The notes under the pieces are model-generated. The model saw only the letters and a list, made by a program, of their open reading frames with translations. It had not been told where the DNA came from and did no database searches. Shown here in pieces: positions 1-8,020 of a DNA stretch of 37,653 bases. The position numbers and the translations under genes are program-made. Position 1 is the stretch's first letter. Each line of letters opens with the position of its first letter. This DNA is from Rhodospirillaceae bacterium (GTDB lineage Bacteria; Pseudomonadota; Alphaproteobacteria; Reyranellales; Reyranellaceae): the NCBI GenBank assembly GCA_009772935.1, contig WOUR01000049.1:1-37653 (forward strand), in the 5' to 3' direction.

Positions 1-98
1 ACGCCGTCGGCAAACTCCTCCACCGCTACTGCCCCAGCGAGTGCGCCAACTACTTCGCAAACGATGGATATCGTCTATCCAATCGAGATACGCTCTAG
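1..98 (+). mobile_element. IS630-family transposase, C-terminal fragment
   Basis: The frame beginning at base 3 is open from the window edge to a TAG at 96-98. It encodes 31 residues containing CPSECANYFANDGY, the kind of sequence that closes many IS630-type transposases, where ECANY-x-x-x-x-GY is typical. The rest of the element lies outside the window. The stop codon forms part of CTAG (95-98), the tetranucleotide IS630 elements commonly target, so the right end of the element probably sits here. The reading frame overlaps the last codons of ispE on the other strand. Recognition rests on a short tail, so the family call is good but not certain. Confidence 0.7.
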
Positions 99-926
99 CC
101 GGCCGGCGTACCGCCACCACGACGCGGGAAGCAGCGACCCGGCGCGCTGCGCTTGCTCGAGGGTTTCATACAGGCCAAAGCAGGTCGCCCCGCTGCCGCT
201 CATTGCGACACGGGCGACCCCGTCGCTGCGCTGGAGCTGATTGAGGACACTGGCGATTTCCGGTTGCAGCGAGATCGCGGCCGCGGTCAGGTCGTTGCCG
301 CGTCGACCGATGTCCGCGGCCAAAGAGCCAAGGTCCAGCCAACCGTCACCGATCGGTTGGGCGGCCGAGAAGCTGCCTTGCCGTGCGCCGAAGACGGCGG
401 GCGTCGCCAGAGCGACGCCCGGGTTGACCAGCAGAATGGCGCAGGCCGGCAAGGCCGGTACTGGCGCAAGACGCTCGCCGATGCCCGAGGCCAGGGCGGG
501 CCGGCCGACGAGGCACATCGGTACGTCGGCGCCCAGAGCCGCGGCAAGATCGAACAGCTCCTCCTGTGGCATCGCGACTCGCCACAAATCGACCAGTGCA
601 AGCAGGGTCGCTGCGGCATCGGCCGATCCACCGCCGAGCCCGGCCGCCACGGGGATGCGCTTGGTGAGACGAATTGCGGCGCACGGAGCCACGCCGGCGC
701 GGCCTGCCAGCAGGCGGGCCGCCTTCAGCACCAGATTGTCGGGATCGCCTTCGAGGGAAGTCGCGGCCGGCCCGACGATCTCGAGCGACAAGCCAGAGGC
801 AGGCGCGACCTGGATTTCGTCGGCAAGATCGGTGAAGGCGACCAGCGAATCGAGCAGGTGGTAGCCGTCAGCGCGACGTCCGACGACGTTCAGCCAGAGA
901 TTGACCTTGGCTCGCGCGAGCGGCAC
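75..926 (-). CDS. ispE: 4-diphosphocytidyl-2-C-methyl-D-erythritol kinase
   Basis: IspE phosphorylates the 2-hydroxyl of CDP-methylerythritol with ATP, the fourth step of the MEP isoprenoid pathway, in the cytosol. The 283-residue product matches the usual length. It begins with AKVNLWLNV (Lys7 is the substrate-binding lysine). It has the GHMP-kinase phosphate loop PVAAGLGGGSADAAA at about 92-106, the catalytic Asp in LGADVP (about 134), and the third GHMP motif AMSGSGATCFG near the C-terminus. The start is GTG at 924-926, which places the AKVNL motif correctly. It lies 28 bp downstream of the TPR gene and is probably co-transcribed with it. Its last codons (after CTAG at 95-98) overlap the IS630 transposase end, so the native C-terminus may have been replaced by a few IS-encoded residues. 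The core motifs are untouched. Confidence 0.93.
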   Translation of the reverse strand: MPLARAKVNLWLNVVGRRADGYHLLDSLVAFTDLADEIQVAPASGLSLEIVGPAATSLEGDPDNLVLKAARLLAGRAGVAPCAAIRLTKRIPVAAGLGGGSADAAATLLALVDLWRVAMPQEELFDLAAALGADVPMCLVGRPALASGIGERLAPVPALPACAILLVNPGVALATPAVFGARQGSFSAAQPIGDGWLDLGSLAADIGRRGNDLTAAAISLQPEIASVLNQLQRSDGVARVAMSGSGATCFGLYETLEQAQRAGSLLPASWWRYAGRLERISIG

Positions 927-954
927 GCACTGTCCTCGATCAGCCGTCCTTCGA

Positions 955-2745
955 TCAACCGCCCTGCTTGGAGTCGGCAGCCTTTTCGTAGACCGTTGGC
1001 TTGTCGTTCGACGGGTTCAGCCCGTTGGCGATCTTGTCCTGGATGACCGGCACGCGATCCTTCTCGGGCTTCTGGTGCAGCGCGCGTTCCCATTGGAAGC
1101 GCGCCTCGCGACGGCGGCCGACATGCCAGTAGGCGTCGCCGAGGTGGTCGGTGATCGTCGAGTCGTCGCCCTTCTGCTCGGTCGCGCGCTCCAGCCACTC
1201 CACCGCCTTCTCGTACTGGCCGAGCCGGTAGTAGGCCCAGCCGACGCTGTCGGTGATGGAACCGTCGTCCGGCCGCAGCTCGGTCGCGCGCTCCAGCATC
1301 TTCATGCCTTCCTGCAGGTGCAGGCCCTGGTCGATCCAGCTGTAGCCGAGATAATTCAGCACGTAGGGCTGCTCGGGCGAGAGCTCGAGCGCCTTCTTCA
1401 TGTCGGCCTCGGCCTTCGGCCAGTTCTTGGTCCGCTCGAGCACGATGCCGCGGCCGAAATAGACCTGCCAGTGGCGCTCGTCGGGCGTGCCCAGCCGCGA
1501 GATCGCGGTGTCGTAGGCGGCGACCGCCTCGGCAAAGCGGTCCTTGCTCCGCAGCAGGTCGGCCAGGGTCAGTGCCGCGTCGATACGATCGGGTTTCTCG
1601 GCCACCAGTGTCCTGAGGCGGGCGACGGCCTGGTCGAACTTGTCTTCCTGGGCGTCCAGAGCCGCCGTCCGCAGCCTCGCCTGCCAGTAGAGCGGCGAGC
1701 TCGGGCCGATCTTGCCCAGCGCGGCGACCGCCTTGGGGATCTGGTTGAACTGCTCGTAGAGGCCAGCGATCATCAGCCAGGCGAAATCCTGGTCCGGCTT
1801 CAGCGCGGTGGCGAGCTGGTAGAAGATCAGCGCCAGATCGGTCCGCTGGTTGCGCGGATCGGAGGCGAGGATGCCGCCGATGTCGAACAGGATCTCGGCG
1901 ATGCCCGAGGCCGGCGTCGGCGGCTTGGGCATCGGCGCATTGGGACCCATCAGCCCGTCCATTACGACGGAGTCGCTGTAGCGCGCGCCGTAGTTCTTCA
2001 GGATCTCGCGCGCTTCGGCGTCCTTGCCGAGGCGCCGCAGCCCTTCGGCGACCGAGATCGTGGTGCGAAGCCCGTTGCGGTCGATCGACATGGCGCGCCG
2101 GTACTTCGCCTCGGCGGCGGCCTTGTCGCCCGCCATCTCGTCGATCTGTCCCTCGACGACCAGCGATGGCGCCTCGGATCGCTCGCCGGCCGGCGGCTTC
2201 AGACGCACGAGCAGGGCGCGCGCGGCCGCGTAGTCCTTCTCGCCAGCCTTCAGCCATGCCATCACGTATTCGCGCAGCGCGCCCAGCTGATTCTCGCTGC
2301 CGATCTTGGTGAGCTGCTGTTCGGCGGACTTGTATTCACCCTTCTTGATGGCCTGGATCGCCATCACGAGATTGGCGAAGCCATCGCCCGGCCGCGTGGC
2401 CAGCACCGCCGGGGCCAGCTCGGCCGCCGAGTCGATGCGGCCGGCATACATGCGCAGGCGGAAGACGGCATAAATCAACTCGGGATCGAGCGGCGTCAGC
2501 GCCAGCGCCTGATCCATCTGGTCGGCAGCGGCGTCGTAATCGTGATCCTGCTCGCCCACCCGGGCGGCGAGATAGCGGCCTTGCAGCGAGATCGGCGCCA
2601 GCCGCTGGCCGGGCTGGACCGCCGGCGACCGTGTTGCCGGTGGCTTTGCGCCGCCCTGGGGCGCCGGGCCCTGCTGAGCCTGGCCCGAGATGGGAAGAGC
2701 GACCAGCAGCGCGGCGGAAAGCAGCGCGAAGGAGGTGCGATTCAT
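955..2745 (-). CDS. Secreted tetratricopeptide-repeat protein
   Basis: This 596-residue protein starts MNRTSFALLSAALLVALPISGQAQ, a clear signal peptide ending near residue 24. A Pro/Ala/Gln-rich linker follows, and then repeated TPR-like helical pairs for most of the length. Good TPR units are visible in the second half, for example around VLNYLGYSWIDQG, SVGWAYYRLGQYEKA and HLGDAYWHVGRRREA. Proteins of this architecture are common in alphaproteobacteria and are thought to scaffold envelope complexes, but no specific partner can be read here. The ATG at 2745 is chosen because it begins the signal peptide and lies only 5 bp after the ETF-QO stop. The open frame continues upstream as antisense coding only. 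The position between ETF-QO and ispE suggests co-transcription rather than a shared function. Confidence 0.88.
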   Translation of the reverse strand: MNRTSFALLSAALLVALPISGQAQQGPAPQGGAKPPATRSPAVQPGQRLAPISLQGRYLAARVGEQDHDYDAAADQMDQALALTPLDPELIYAVFRLRMYAGRIDSAAELAPAVLATRPGDGFANLVMAIQAIKKGEYKSAEQQLTKIGSENQLGALREYVMAWLKAGEKDYAAARALLVRLKPPAGERSEAPSLVVEGQIDEMAGDKAAAEAKYRRAMSIDRNGLRTTISVAEGLRRLGKDAEAREILKNYGARYSDSVVMDGLMGPNAPMPKPPTPASGIAEILFDIGGILASDPRNQRTDLALIFYQLATALKPDQDFAWLMIAGLYEQFNQIPKAVAALGKIGPSSPLYWQARLRTAALDAQEDKFDQAVARLRTLVAEKPDRIDAALTLADLLRSKDRFAEAVAAYDTAISRLGTPDERHWQVYFGRGIVLERTKNWPKAEADMKKALELSPEQPYVLNYLGYSWIDQGLHLQEGMKMLERATELRPDDGSITDSVGWAYYRLGQYEKAVEWLERATEQKGDDSTITDHLGDAYWHVGRRREARFQWERALHQKPEKDRVPVIQDKIANGLNPSNDKPTVYEKAADSKQGG

Positions 2746-2750
2746 ACGGC

Positions 2751-4430
2751 TCACATGTTGGGGTAATTGGGACCGCCACCGCCTTCGGGGACGCTCCAAT
2801 CGATGTTCTGCGCGGGATCCTTGATGTCGCACGTCTTGCAGTGCACGCAGTTCTGCGCGTTGATCTGGAAGCGCGGCTGGCCGTTGTCGGCCGTAACGAC
2901 TTCGTAGACGCCGGCCGGACAATAGCGCTGCGCGGGCTCGGCATAGAGCGGCAGGTTCACGGCGATCGGGATCGACGGATCGCGCAGTTTCAGGTGAACC
3001 GGCTGGTCCTCCTCGTGGTTGGTGTTCGACAGGAACACCGAGGAGAGCTTGTCGAAGGAGATCACCCCGTCGGGCTTGGGATACTGGATCGGCTGGAACT
3101 CGCTGGCCGGACGCAGCGTCTCGTGGTCCGCCTTGTGATGGCGCAGCGTCCACGGCACGCGCAGCCCGAGATCGTGCAACCACATGTCCATGCCGCCGTA
3201 CAGCGTGCCGAGCGTGGTGCCCCACTTCAGCGCCGGCTTCACGTTGCGCACCTTGTCGAGGTCCTTCCAGATCCACGACGCCTTCAGCTTCACCGGGTAG
3301 GCGATCAGCTCGTCGCCGCCGGTCTTGCCGCCGGCCAGGGCCTCGAACGCCGCCTCGGCGGCCAGCATGCCGCTCTTCACCGCGTTGTGGCTGCCCTTGA
3401 TGCGCGGCACGTTGACGAAACCGGCCGAGCAGCCGATCAGCGCGCCGCCCGGGAAGGTGAGCTTGGGCACCGACTGGATGCCGCCTTCGTTGATGGCGCG
3501 CGAGCCGTAGACCAGGCGCTTGCCGCCCTTGAGATACTTGGCGACGTCCGGATGCGTCTTGAAGCGCTGGAATTCGTCGAACGGCGAAAGATAGGGGTTC
3601 TCGTAGCTGAGATGCACGACGAGGCCGATGGCGACGAGGTTGTCGCCGAAATGGTACATGAACGAACCGCCCGAGCTGCCGGTCTCCGACAACGGCCATC
3701 CCTGCGAGTGGACCACCAGGCCCTTCTTGAAGTTGGCCGGATCGACCTGCCACAGTTCCTTGATGCCGATGCCGAACTTCTGCGGATCGACGCCGTCGCG
3801 CAGGTCGAACTTGGCCATGAGTTGCTTGGCGAGCGAACCGCGCACGCCCTCGCCGATCAGGGTGTACTTGGCGTGCAGCTCCATGCCCGGCGTGTAGCTG
3901 TCCTTGTGGGTGCCGTCCTTGGCCACGCCCATGTCGCCGGTCGCGACGCCCTTCACCGAGCCGTCCTCGTTGTAGAGCACCTCGGCCGCCGCAAAGCCCG
4001 GATAGATCTCGACGCCCAGGGCCTCGGCCTGCTGGCCGAGCCAGCGGCAGACCTCGCCGAGGCTCACGATGTAGTTGCCGTGGTTGTTCATCAGCCGCGG
4101 CAGCAGGAAATTAGGGAACCGGTAGGAACCGCTCTTGGTCAGGAACAGGAACTGGTCGTCGGTGACCTGGGTCTCGAGCGGCGCACCCTTTTCCTTCCAG
4201 TCCGGGATGAGCTCGTTGAGGCCGATCGGGTCGACGACGGCGCCGGACAGGATGTGAGCCCCGAGTTCCGAGCCCTTCTCGATCAGGCAGACGGAGACTT
4301 CGTGGTTGCGCTCCGCGGCGAGCTGCTTCAGGCGAATCGCCGCCGACAGTCCGGCCGGACCACCACCCACGATCACCACGTCGTATTCCATCGCCTCGCG
4401 CGTCATGCCCATCTCGCTCTGCAATTCCAT
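2751..4430 (-). CDS. Electron-transfer flavoprotein:ubiquinone oxidoreductase
   Basis: ETF-QO passes electrons from reduced ETF (fed by acyl-CoA and other dehydrogenases) to ubiquinone at the inner membrane. The 559-residue product has an N-terminal FAD-binding Rossmann motif, VVIVGGGPAGLSAA, at about residues 17-30. It also has the family segment REAMEYDVV before it and, at the C-terminus, a 4Fe-4S cluster site with Cys at about 504, 528, 531 and 534 (CPAGVYE...CVHCKTC), all present. Length and motif order match the family. The ATG at 4430 is preferred over an in-frame ATG at 4463 because homologues begin shortly before REAMEYD. It is the first gene of the ETF-QO / TPR / ispE operon and is divergent from the MetX-like gene across a 94-bp gap. 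The many acyl-CoA-related genes in the window fit its role. Confidence 0.95.
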   Translation of the reverse strand: MELQSEMGMTREAMEYDVVIVGGGPAGLSAAIRLKQLAAERNHEVSVCLIEKGSELGAHILSGAVVDPIGLNELIPDWKEKGAPLETQVTDDQFLFLTKSGSYRFPNFLLPRLMNNHGNYIVSLGEVCRWLGQQAEALGVEIYPGFAAAEVLYNEDGSVKGVATGDMGVAKDGTHKDSYTPGMELHAKYTLIGEGVRGSLAKQLMAKFDLRDGVDPQKFGIGIKELWQVDPANFKKGLVVHSQGWPLSETGSSGGSFMYHFGDNLVAIGLVVHLSYENPYLSPFDEFQRFKTHPDVAKYLKGGKRLVYGSRAINEGGIQSVPKLTFPGGALIGCSAGFVNVPRIKGSHNAVKSGMLAAEAAFEALAGGKTGGDELIAYPVKLKASWIWKDLDKVRNVKPALKWGTTLGTLYGGMDMWLHDLGLRVPWTLRHHKADHETLRPASEFQPIQYPKPDGVISFDKLSSVFLSNTNHEEDQPVHLKLRDPSIPIAVNLPLYAEPAQRYCPAGVYEVVTADNGQPRFQINAQNCVHCKTCDIKDPAQNIDWSVPEGGGGPNYPNM

Positions 4431-4524
4431 TTTCCCGATGGACGCACGCCTGTCGGACGGCAATCCTTTGATTTAGATAGCGTGTCGGGGGCAGGATCGC
4501 CACCCGCTGAAAAGGGGAATTCCC

Positions 4525-5553
4525 GTGCCAGAGTTGATCGATATCGAGAGCCAGACCTTCTCTGCACGCGATTTCCGGCTGGAAAGTGGCAAGACGCTAC
4601 CGATCCTCGAACTTGCCTACGAAACCTACGGCACGCTTTCCCCGGCCAGGGACAACGCCATCCTGGTCGTGCACGGCTACACCTCATCCCATCACGCCGC
4701 AGGCAGGAATGCCGCCGGCAAGCAGGGCCGGGGCGTCACCGAAGGGGCGGCCGGCTGGTTCGACGGGCTGATCGGACCGGGCAAGGCGATCGACACCGAC
4801 CGGTATTTCGTCGTGTCGGTGAACGCGCTGGGCTCGGCCCACGGCAGTTCCGGCCCCAGTTCGATCGATCCCGGCACCGGCAAGCCCTACGGCCCGACCT
4901 TCCCTGAGATCACCCTGCGCGACATGGTGGCCAGCCAGAAGCTGCTGGTCGATTCCCTCGGCCTGAAGAGCCTCGTGGCCGTGGTCGGGCCGTCGATGGG
5001 CGGCTTCCAGTCGTTCCAGTGGGCCGCCTCCTATCCCGGCTTCATGAAGGGCATCGCCGCCTCCGTCACCGCACCGCGCGCGCCCGGCCGCCTGGGCGGC
5101 CTGGAGGCTCTGCAGAAGCGGCTCGCGGGCGATCCGAACTGGAACGGCGGCTGGTACTACGAGAACGGCGGCATCCCGGCCACGCTGGAGCAGATCCGCT
5201 ACGAGACGCTGCTGAACTACGGCCAGGGCGAAGCCGAGGCCAAGGTTGCCGCCAAGGGCTGGGCGCAGATCTACGATGGCCATTCGCTGGTCACCCTGCG
5301 GCGCGCCATCGACGGATTCGACATCACCCAGCAGTACGACCAGCTGAAGAAGACCAAGGTCCTGTATGTGATCTCCAAGACCGACAAGCTGTTCGACCTC
5401 ACCGACTGTGCCGCCCACGCGCTCGAAATGCGCAAGGCCGGCGTCGACCTCACCTATGTCGAGATGCCGTCGGACAAGGGGCACATGGCGAGCCATGCCG
5501 ACGCCGCGATGTGGGCGCCGATCCTGGGCGCCTTCATCAAGGGCCTGGCATGA
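4525..5553 (+). CDS. Alpha/beta-fold hydrolase, homoserine O-acetyltransferase (MetX)-like
   Basis: This 342-residue protein has the MetX-like acyltransferase/hydrolase fold. Visible are AYETYGTLSPARDNAILVVHGYT at the N-terminus, the nucleophile elbow GPSMGG with Ser157, the acid in SKTDKLFD (Asp287), and the catalytic His in DKGHMASH (His320 most likely). Authentic MetX makes O-acetyl-homoserine for methionine synthesis. This protein differs from it in the acid and His segments, so a different acyl acceptor or plain hydrolase activity is equally possible. It has no signal peptide and is presumably cytosolic. The GTG start at 4525 follows an AAGGGGA ribosome site at the right distance. Its stop overlaps the start of the next gene (ATGA), so the two are translationally coupled. 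Confidence 0.82.
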   Translation: MPELIDIESQTFSARDFRLESGKTLPILELAYETYGTLSPARDNAILVVHGYTSSHHAAGRNAAGKQGRGVTEGAAGWFDGLIGPGKAIDTDRYFVVSVNALGSAHGSSGPSSIDPGTGKPYGPTFPEITLRDMVASQKLLVDSLGLKSLVAVVGPSMGGFQSFQWAASYPGFMKGIAASVTAPRAPGRLGGLEALQKRLAGDPNWNGGWYYENGGIPATLEQIRYETLLNYGQGEAEAKVAAKGWAQIYDGHSLVTLRRAIDGFDITQQYDQLKKTKVLYVISKTDKLFDLTDCAAHALEMRKAGVDLTYVEMPSDKGHMASHADAAMWAPILGAFIKGLA

Positions 5554-6398
5554 ACGAAGCGGCGTTCGCCCCGCAGGACGCCACCACCCTGCTGCGCTGG
5601 TACGTCGATCACGGGATCGACGAGACGATCGGCGAGGAAGCGATCGACCGTTTTGCGCTGCCGCCGCCGACGGCCCTTGCCGCCGCACCCGTCGCCGCCC
5701 CATCGACGCCCGCCGCGCCGACACCGATCCGCACGCCCGTCGCTCCGCCGGCGGCCCGCGCGCCGGTGCCACTCGAATCGCCGCAGCTCGCCGAGGATGC
5801 CCGAGAGGTTGCGCGGCGGGCAACGACCATCGCCGAGCTCGAGGAGGCGGTCCGCGCCTTCGAGGGATGCGCGCTGAAGCGAACGGCCAAGAACACGGTG
5901 TTCGCCGACGGTGTCGCCGGCGCACCGGTGATGATCGTGGGCGAGGCACCGGGCGCCGACGAGGATCGCCTCGGCAAGCCGTTCGTCGGGGTGAGCGGCC
6001 AGCTGATGGACCGCATGTTCTCAGCCATCGGCATGAGCCGCGAGCGCGACCTCTACATCACCAACATTCTATTCTGGCGCCCGCCCGGCAACCGCACGCC
6101 GACCCTGTCGGAGCAGGCGATCTGCCTTGCCTTCACCCGCCGCCACATCGAGCTCGCCCGGCCGAAGATCGTGGTGCTGGCCGGCGGCACGGCGGTAAAG
6201 GCGGTGCTGAACACGACCGAGGGCATCACTCGCCTGCGCGGCAAGTGGACCAGCCTGACGCTCGACGACGGCAGCGAAGTCCCGGCGCTCCCGACCTTCC
6301 ACCCCGCCTACCTCCTGCGCACCCCCGCCAGCAAACGCCAGAGCTGGGCCGACCTGCTGTCGCTCGACAAGCGGCTGAAGGATCTGGGCGTTCGCTGA
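5550..6398 (+). CDS. Family-4-type uracil-DNA glycosylase with incomplete Fe-S cysteines
   Basis: This is a predicted base-excision-repair enzyme that removes uracil from DNA. In 282 residues it has an N-terminal helical segment, then a Pro/Ala-rich linker (about 38-76). The catalytic core shows motif A GEAPGADED (131-139), the family-4 stretch RPPGNRTP, and the motif B histidine in FHPAYLL (His251). Canonical family-4 enzymes bind 4Fe-4S through four cysteines. Here only Cys107 and Cys192 remain; the other two positions appear to be Phe104 and Trp176 (NILFWRPPGNR, where a Cys is usual). An intact cluster is therefore unlikely. The start ATG overlaps the TGA of the upstream hydrolase. It could act on other damaged bases; the fold assignment is firm, the substrate less so. 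Confidence 0.87.
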   Translation: MNEAAFAPQDATTLLRWYVDHGIDETIGEEAIDRFALPPPTALAAAPVAAPSTPAAPTPIRTPVAPPAARAPVPLESPQLAEDAREVARRATTIAELEEAVRAFEGCALKRTAKNTVFADGVAGAPVMIVGEAPGADEDRLGKPFVGVSGQLMDRMFSAIGMSRERDLYITNILFWRPPGNRTPTLSEQAICLAFTRRHIELARPKIVVLAGGTAVKAVLNTTEGITRLRGKWTSLTLDDGSEVPALPTFHPAYLLRTPASKRQSWADLLSLDKRLKDLGVR

Positions 6399-6587
6399 TT
6401 CGATCAAGGGAGCACGCCACGCCAGTGGCGCTCTTGGCTTCCCCTCGATGCAGGCAAACGTGCTGCTCTAAATGAGTTTTTGAAAGAAACCCACAAGCAA
6501 CGTCGATCCGTCGACGATGGCCACGGCCCGAATTCCGGGGAGGTGCGACTCCCGATTCGATTGTTTCGTTTATTTCGTCTGTTTCGT
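6399..6587. other. Intergenic region with small hairpins and a T-rich direct repeat
   Basis: This 189-bp gap separates two convergent genes. It contains a 6-bp-stem hairpin at 6416-6431 (cgccac/gtggcg), which could be a weak terminator for the UDG gene although no T-run follows. A second hairpin lies at 6501-6516 (cgtcga/tcgacg). The 11-bp sequence gtttcgtttat occurs at 6563-6573 and again at 6581-6591, reaching the GNAT stop codon. No gene is supported here. Confidence 0.4.
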
Positions 6588-7040
6588 TTATCCGCCGGAA
6601 TCCGACGTTCCAGCGGCCTGCCGGAGGCTCTTCCTCAGGAAGAACTTCTTATGTCCCGGCGGGAAGTCGTCAAGGGTGGCGAAGACCTCGTAGCCGCGCT
6701 TCTCGTAGAACGGGCGGGCCTGCCAGGTGTGGGTGTCGAGATGGGCGGAGTGGCAGCCACGTGCGCGGGCATAGTCCTCGGCGGCGTCCATCAGTCGCGT
6801 GGCGTGGCCCTGCCCGCGCAGCGCCTCGTCGACCCAGAGGATCGAGACGAACAGCCAGTCCGACCAGAGGTAGCCGAGAAGGCCCCCCAGGGTTTCGCCC
6901 TTCTCGCCTTTCAGGAAGATCTTGCAGGGATAGTAGTCGGACCTGCCGGTGCGGCTCGAATTGAACATCGACAGACGTTCGCCCACATAGTCCGCGGCAC
7001 GCGCATTGTCGGGATCGAAGACGAGTTCGACCTTTTCCAT
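6588..7040 (-). CDS. GNAT-family N-acetyltransferase
   Basis: The 150-residue product is a single GNAT domain. It has the acetyl-CoA pyrophosphate-binding motif A as VDEALRGQGHATRLMDAAEDYA (R-G-Q-G-x-A pattern), followed by the motif B region in which QARPFYEKRGYEVFATLDDFPPGHKKFFLRK is typical of small-molecule or protein acetyltransferases. The substrate cannot be told from sequence. The ATG at 7040 lies 1 bp after the TGA of the ketopantoate-reductase-like gene, so translation is probably coupled. It is the last gene of a three-gene minus-strand operon headed by the acyl-CoA ligase. Confidence 0.85.
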   Translation of the reverse strand: MEKVELVFDPDNARAADYVGERLSMFNSSRTGRSDYYPCKIFLKGEKGETLGGLLGYLWSDWLFVSILWVDEALRGQGHATRLMDAAEDYARARGCHSAHLDTHTWQARPFYEKRGYEVFATLDDFPPGHKKFFLRKSLRQAAGTSDSGG

Positions 7041-7041
7041 A

Positions 7042-8010
7042 TCAACGCATCGCGGCGCGCTGGCGGACCAGGGCCAGCACGCTGCGGCCGATCGGCATGT
7101 CGACGCCGACCCATTCCGCCATCTCGACGACGGCGCCCAGCAGCGCCTCGATCTCGAGCGGACGGCCGCGTTCGAGGTCCTGCAGCATCGAGGTCTTGTG
7201 GGCACCGACCTCGGCGCCGCCGGCGATGCGCTTGTCGACGTTGATCGCGAACTTCACGCCGAGCTTCTCGGCAACGGCCTGGCCCTCGACCATCAGCGCG
7301 CGGCAGACGGCATGCGTGCCGGGATCGCCGATCACCCTGTCGAGGGTCGCACCGGTCAGCGCGCTGATCGGGTTGAAGGCCATGTTGCCCCAGAGCTTGA
7401 CCCACAGCTCGTCACGGATGCGCGGGCGCACCGGCGCCTTGAGGCCGGCCTTGATCAGCAGCTCCGACAGCTTCGCCGCGCGCTCGCTGCGGCTGCCATC
7501 CGGCTCGCCCAGGGTGAAGCGGTCGCCATAGGTGTGGTGGATGACGCCCGGCTCGACCACGTCGGCTGCGGGATAGACGATGCTGCCCAGCACCTGCGAC
7601 GGCGGCAGCGCGGCCGTGAGCGCCCCATCGGGGTCGACCGACTCGATGCGCTTGCCCTCGAATTCGCCGCCGAGCTTGTAGGTGTACCACCACGGCACGC
7701 CGTTGATCGCCGCGACGATGGTGGTGTGCGGCCCGATCAGCGGCTTGAGCTGCTCCATCGCCGGCAGCAGCGAATGCGCCTTCAGCGTGAGGACCAGATA
7801 GTCCTGCGCGCCGATCTCCCTCGGGTCGGAGGCGACCTTCGGCTCGGTCACGGTTTCCTTGCCGTCGCTCAGCAGCACGAGGCCCCTGGTGCGCAGCGCC
7901 TCGCCATGGGGGCCGCGCGCGACCACGGTGACGGGCGTGCCGGCCATTTCGAGCTTGGCGGCCATCAGGCCACCGATCGCGCCGGCGCCGAAAACGCAGA
8001 TCGAGGTCAC
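7042..8010 (-). CDS. Ketopantoate reductase family protein (PanE/ApbA-like)
   Basis: This is a 322-residue NADP-dependent 2-oxoacid reductase of the PanE fold. It has the N-terminal Rossmann motif VFGAGAIGG (about 6-14) and the C-terminal helical domain with the conserved lysine/asparagine segment VKLWGNMAFNPISALTG that positions ketopantoate in PanE. True PanE makes pantoate for coenzyme A. Many paralogues with the same motifs reduce other 2-keto acids, and the company of an acyl-CoA ligase and a GNAT hints at a catabolic paralogue, so no gene symbol is given. The GTG at 8010 is chosen, with a GAGGAC ribosome site upstream. It lies 10 bp after the ligase stop and 1 bp before the GNAT start, which argues for one operon. 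Confidence 0.86.
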   Translation of the reverse strand: MTSICVFGAGAIGGLMAAKLEMAGTPVTVVARGPHGEALRTRGLVLLSDGKETVTEPKVASDPREIGAQDYLVLTLKAHSLLPAMEQLKPLIGPHTTIVAAINGVPWWYTYKLGGEFEGKRIESVDPDGALTAALPPSQVLGSIVYPAADVVEPGVIHHTYGDRFTLGEPDGSRSERAAKLSELLIKAGLKAPVRPRIRDELWVKLWGNMAFNPISALTGATLDRVIGDPGTHAVCRALMVEGQAVAEKLGVKFAINVDKRIAGGAEVGAHKTSMLQDLERGRPLEIEALLGAVVEMAEWVGVDMPIGRSVLALVRQRAAMR

Positions 8011-8020
8011 GTCATCGTCC

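Noticed and set aside
2631..4907. Plus-strand open frame of 758 codons
   Set aside because: Antisense shadow of ETF-QO and the TPR protein.
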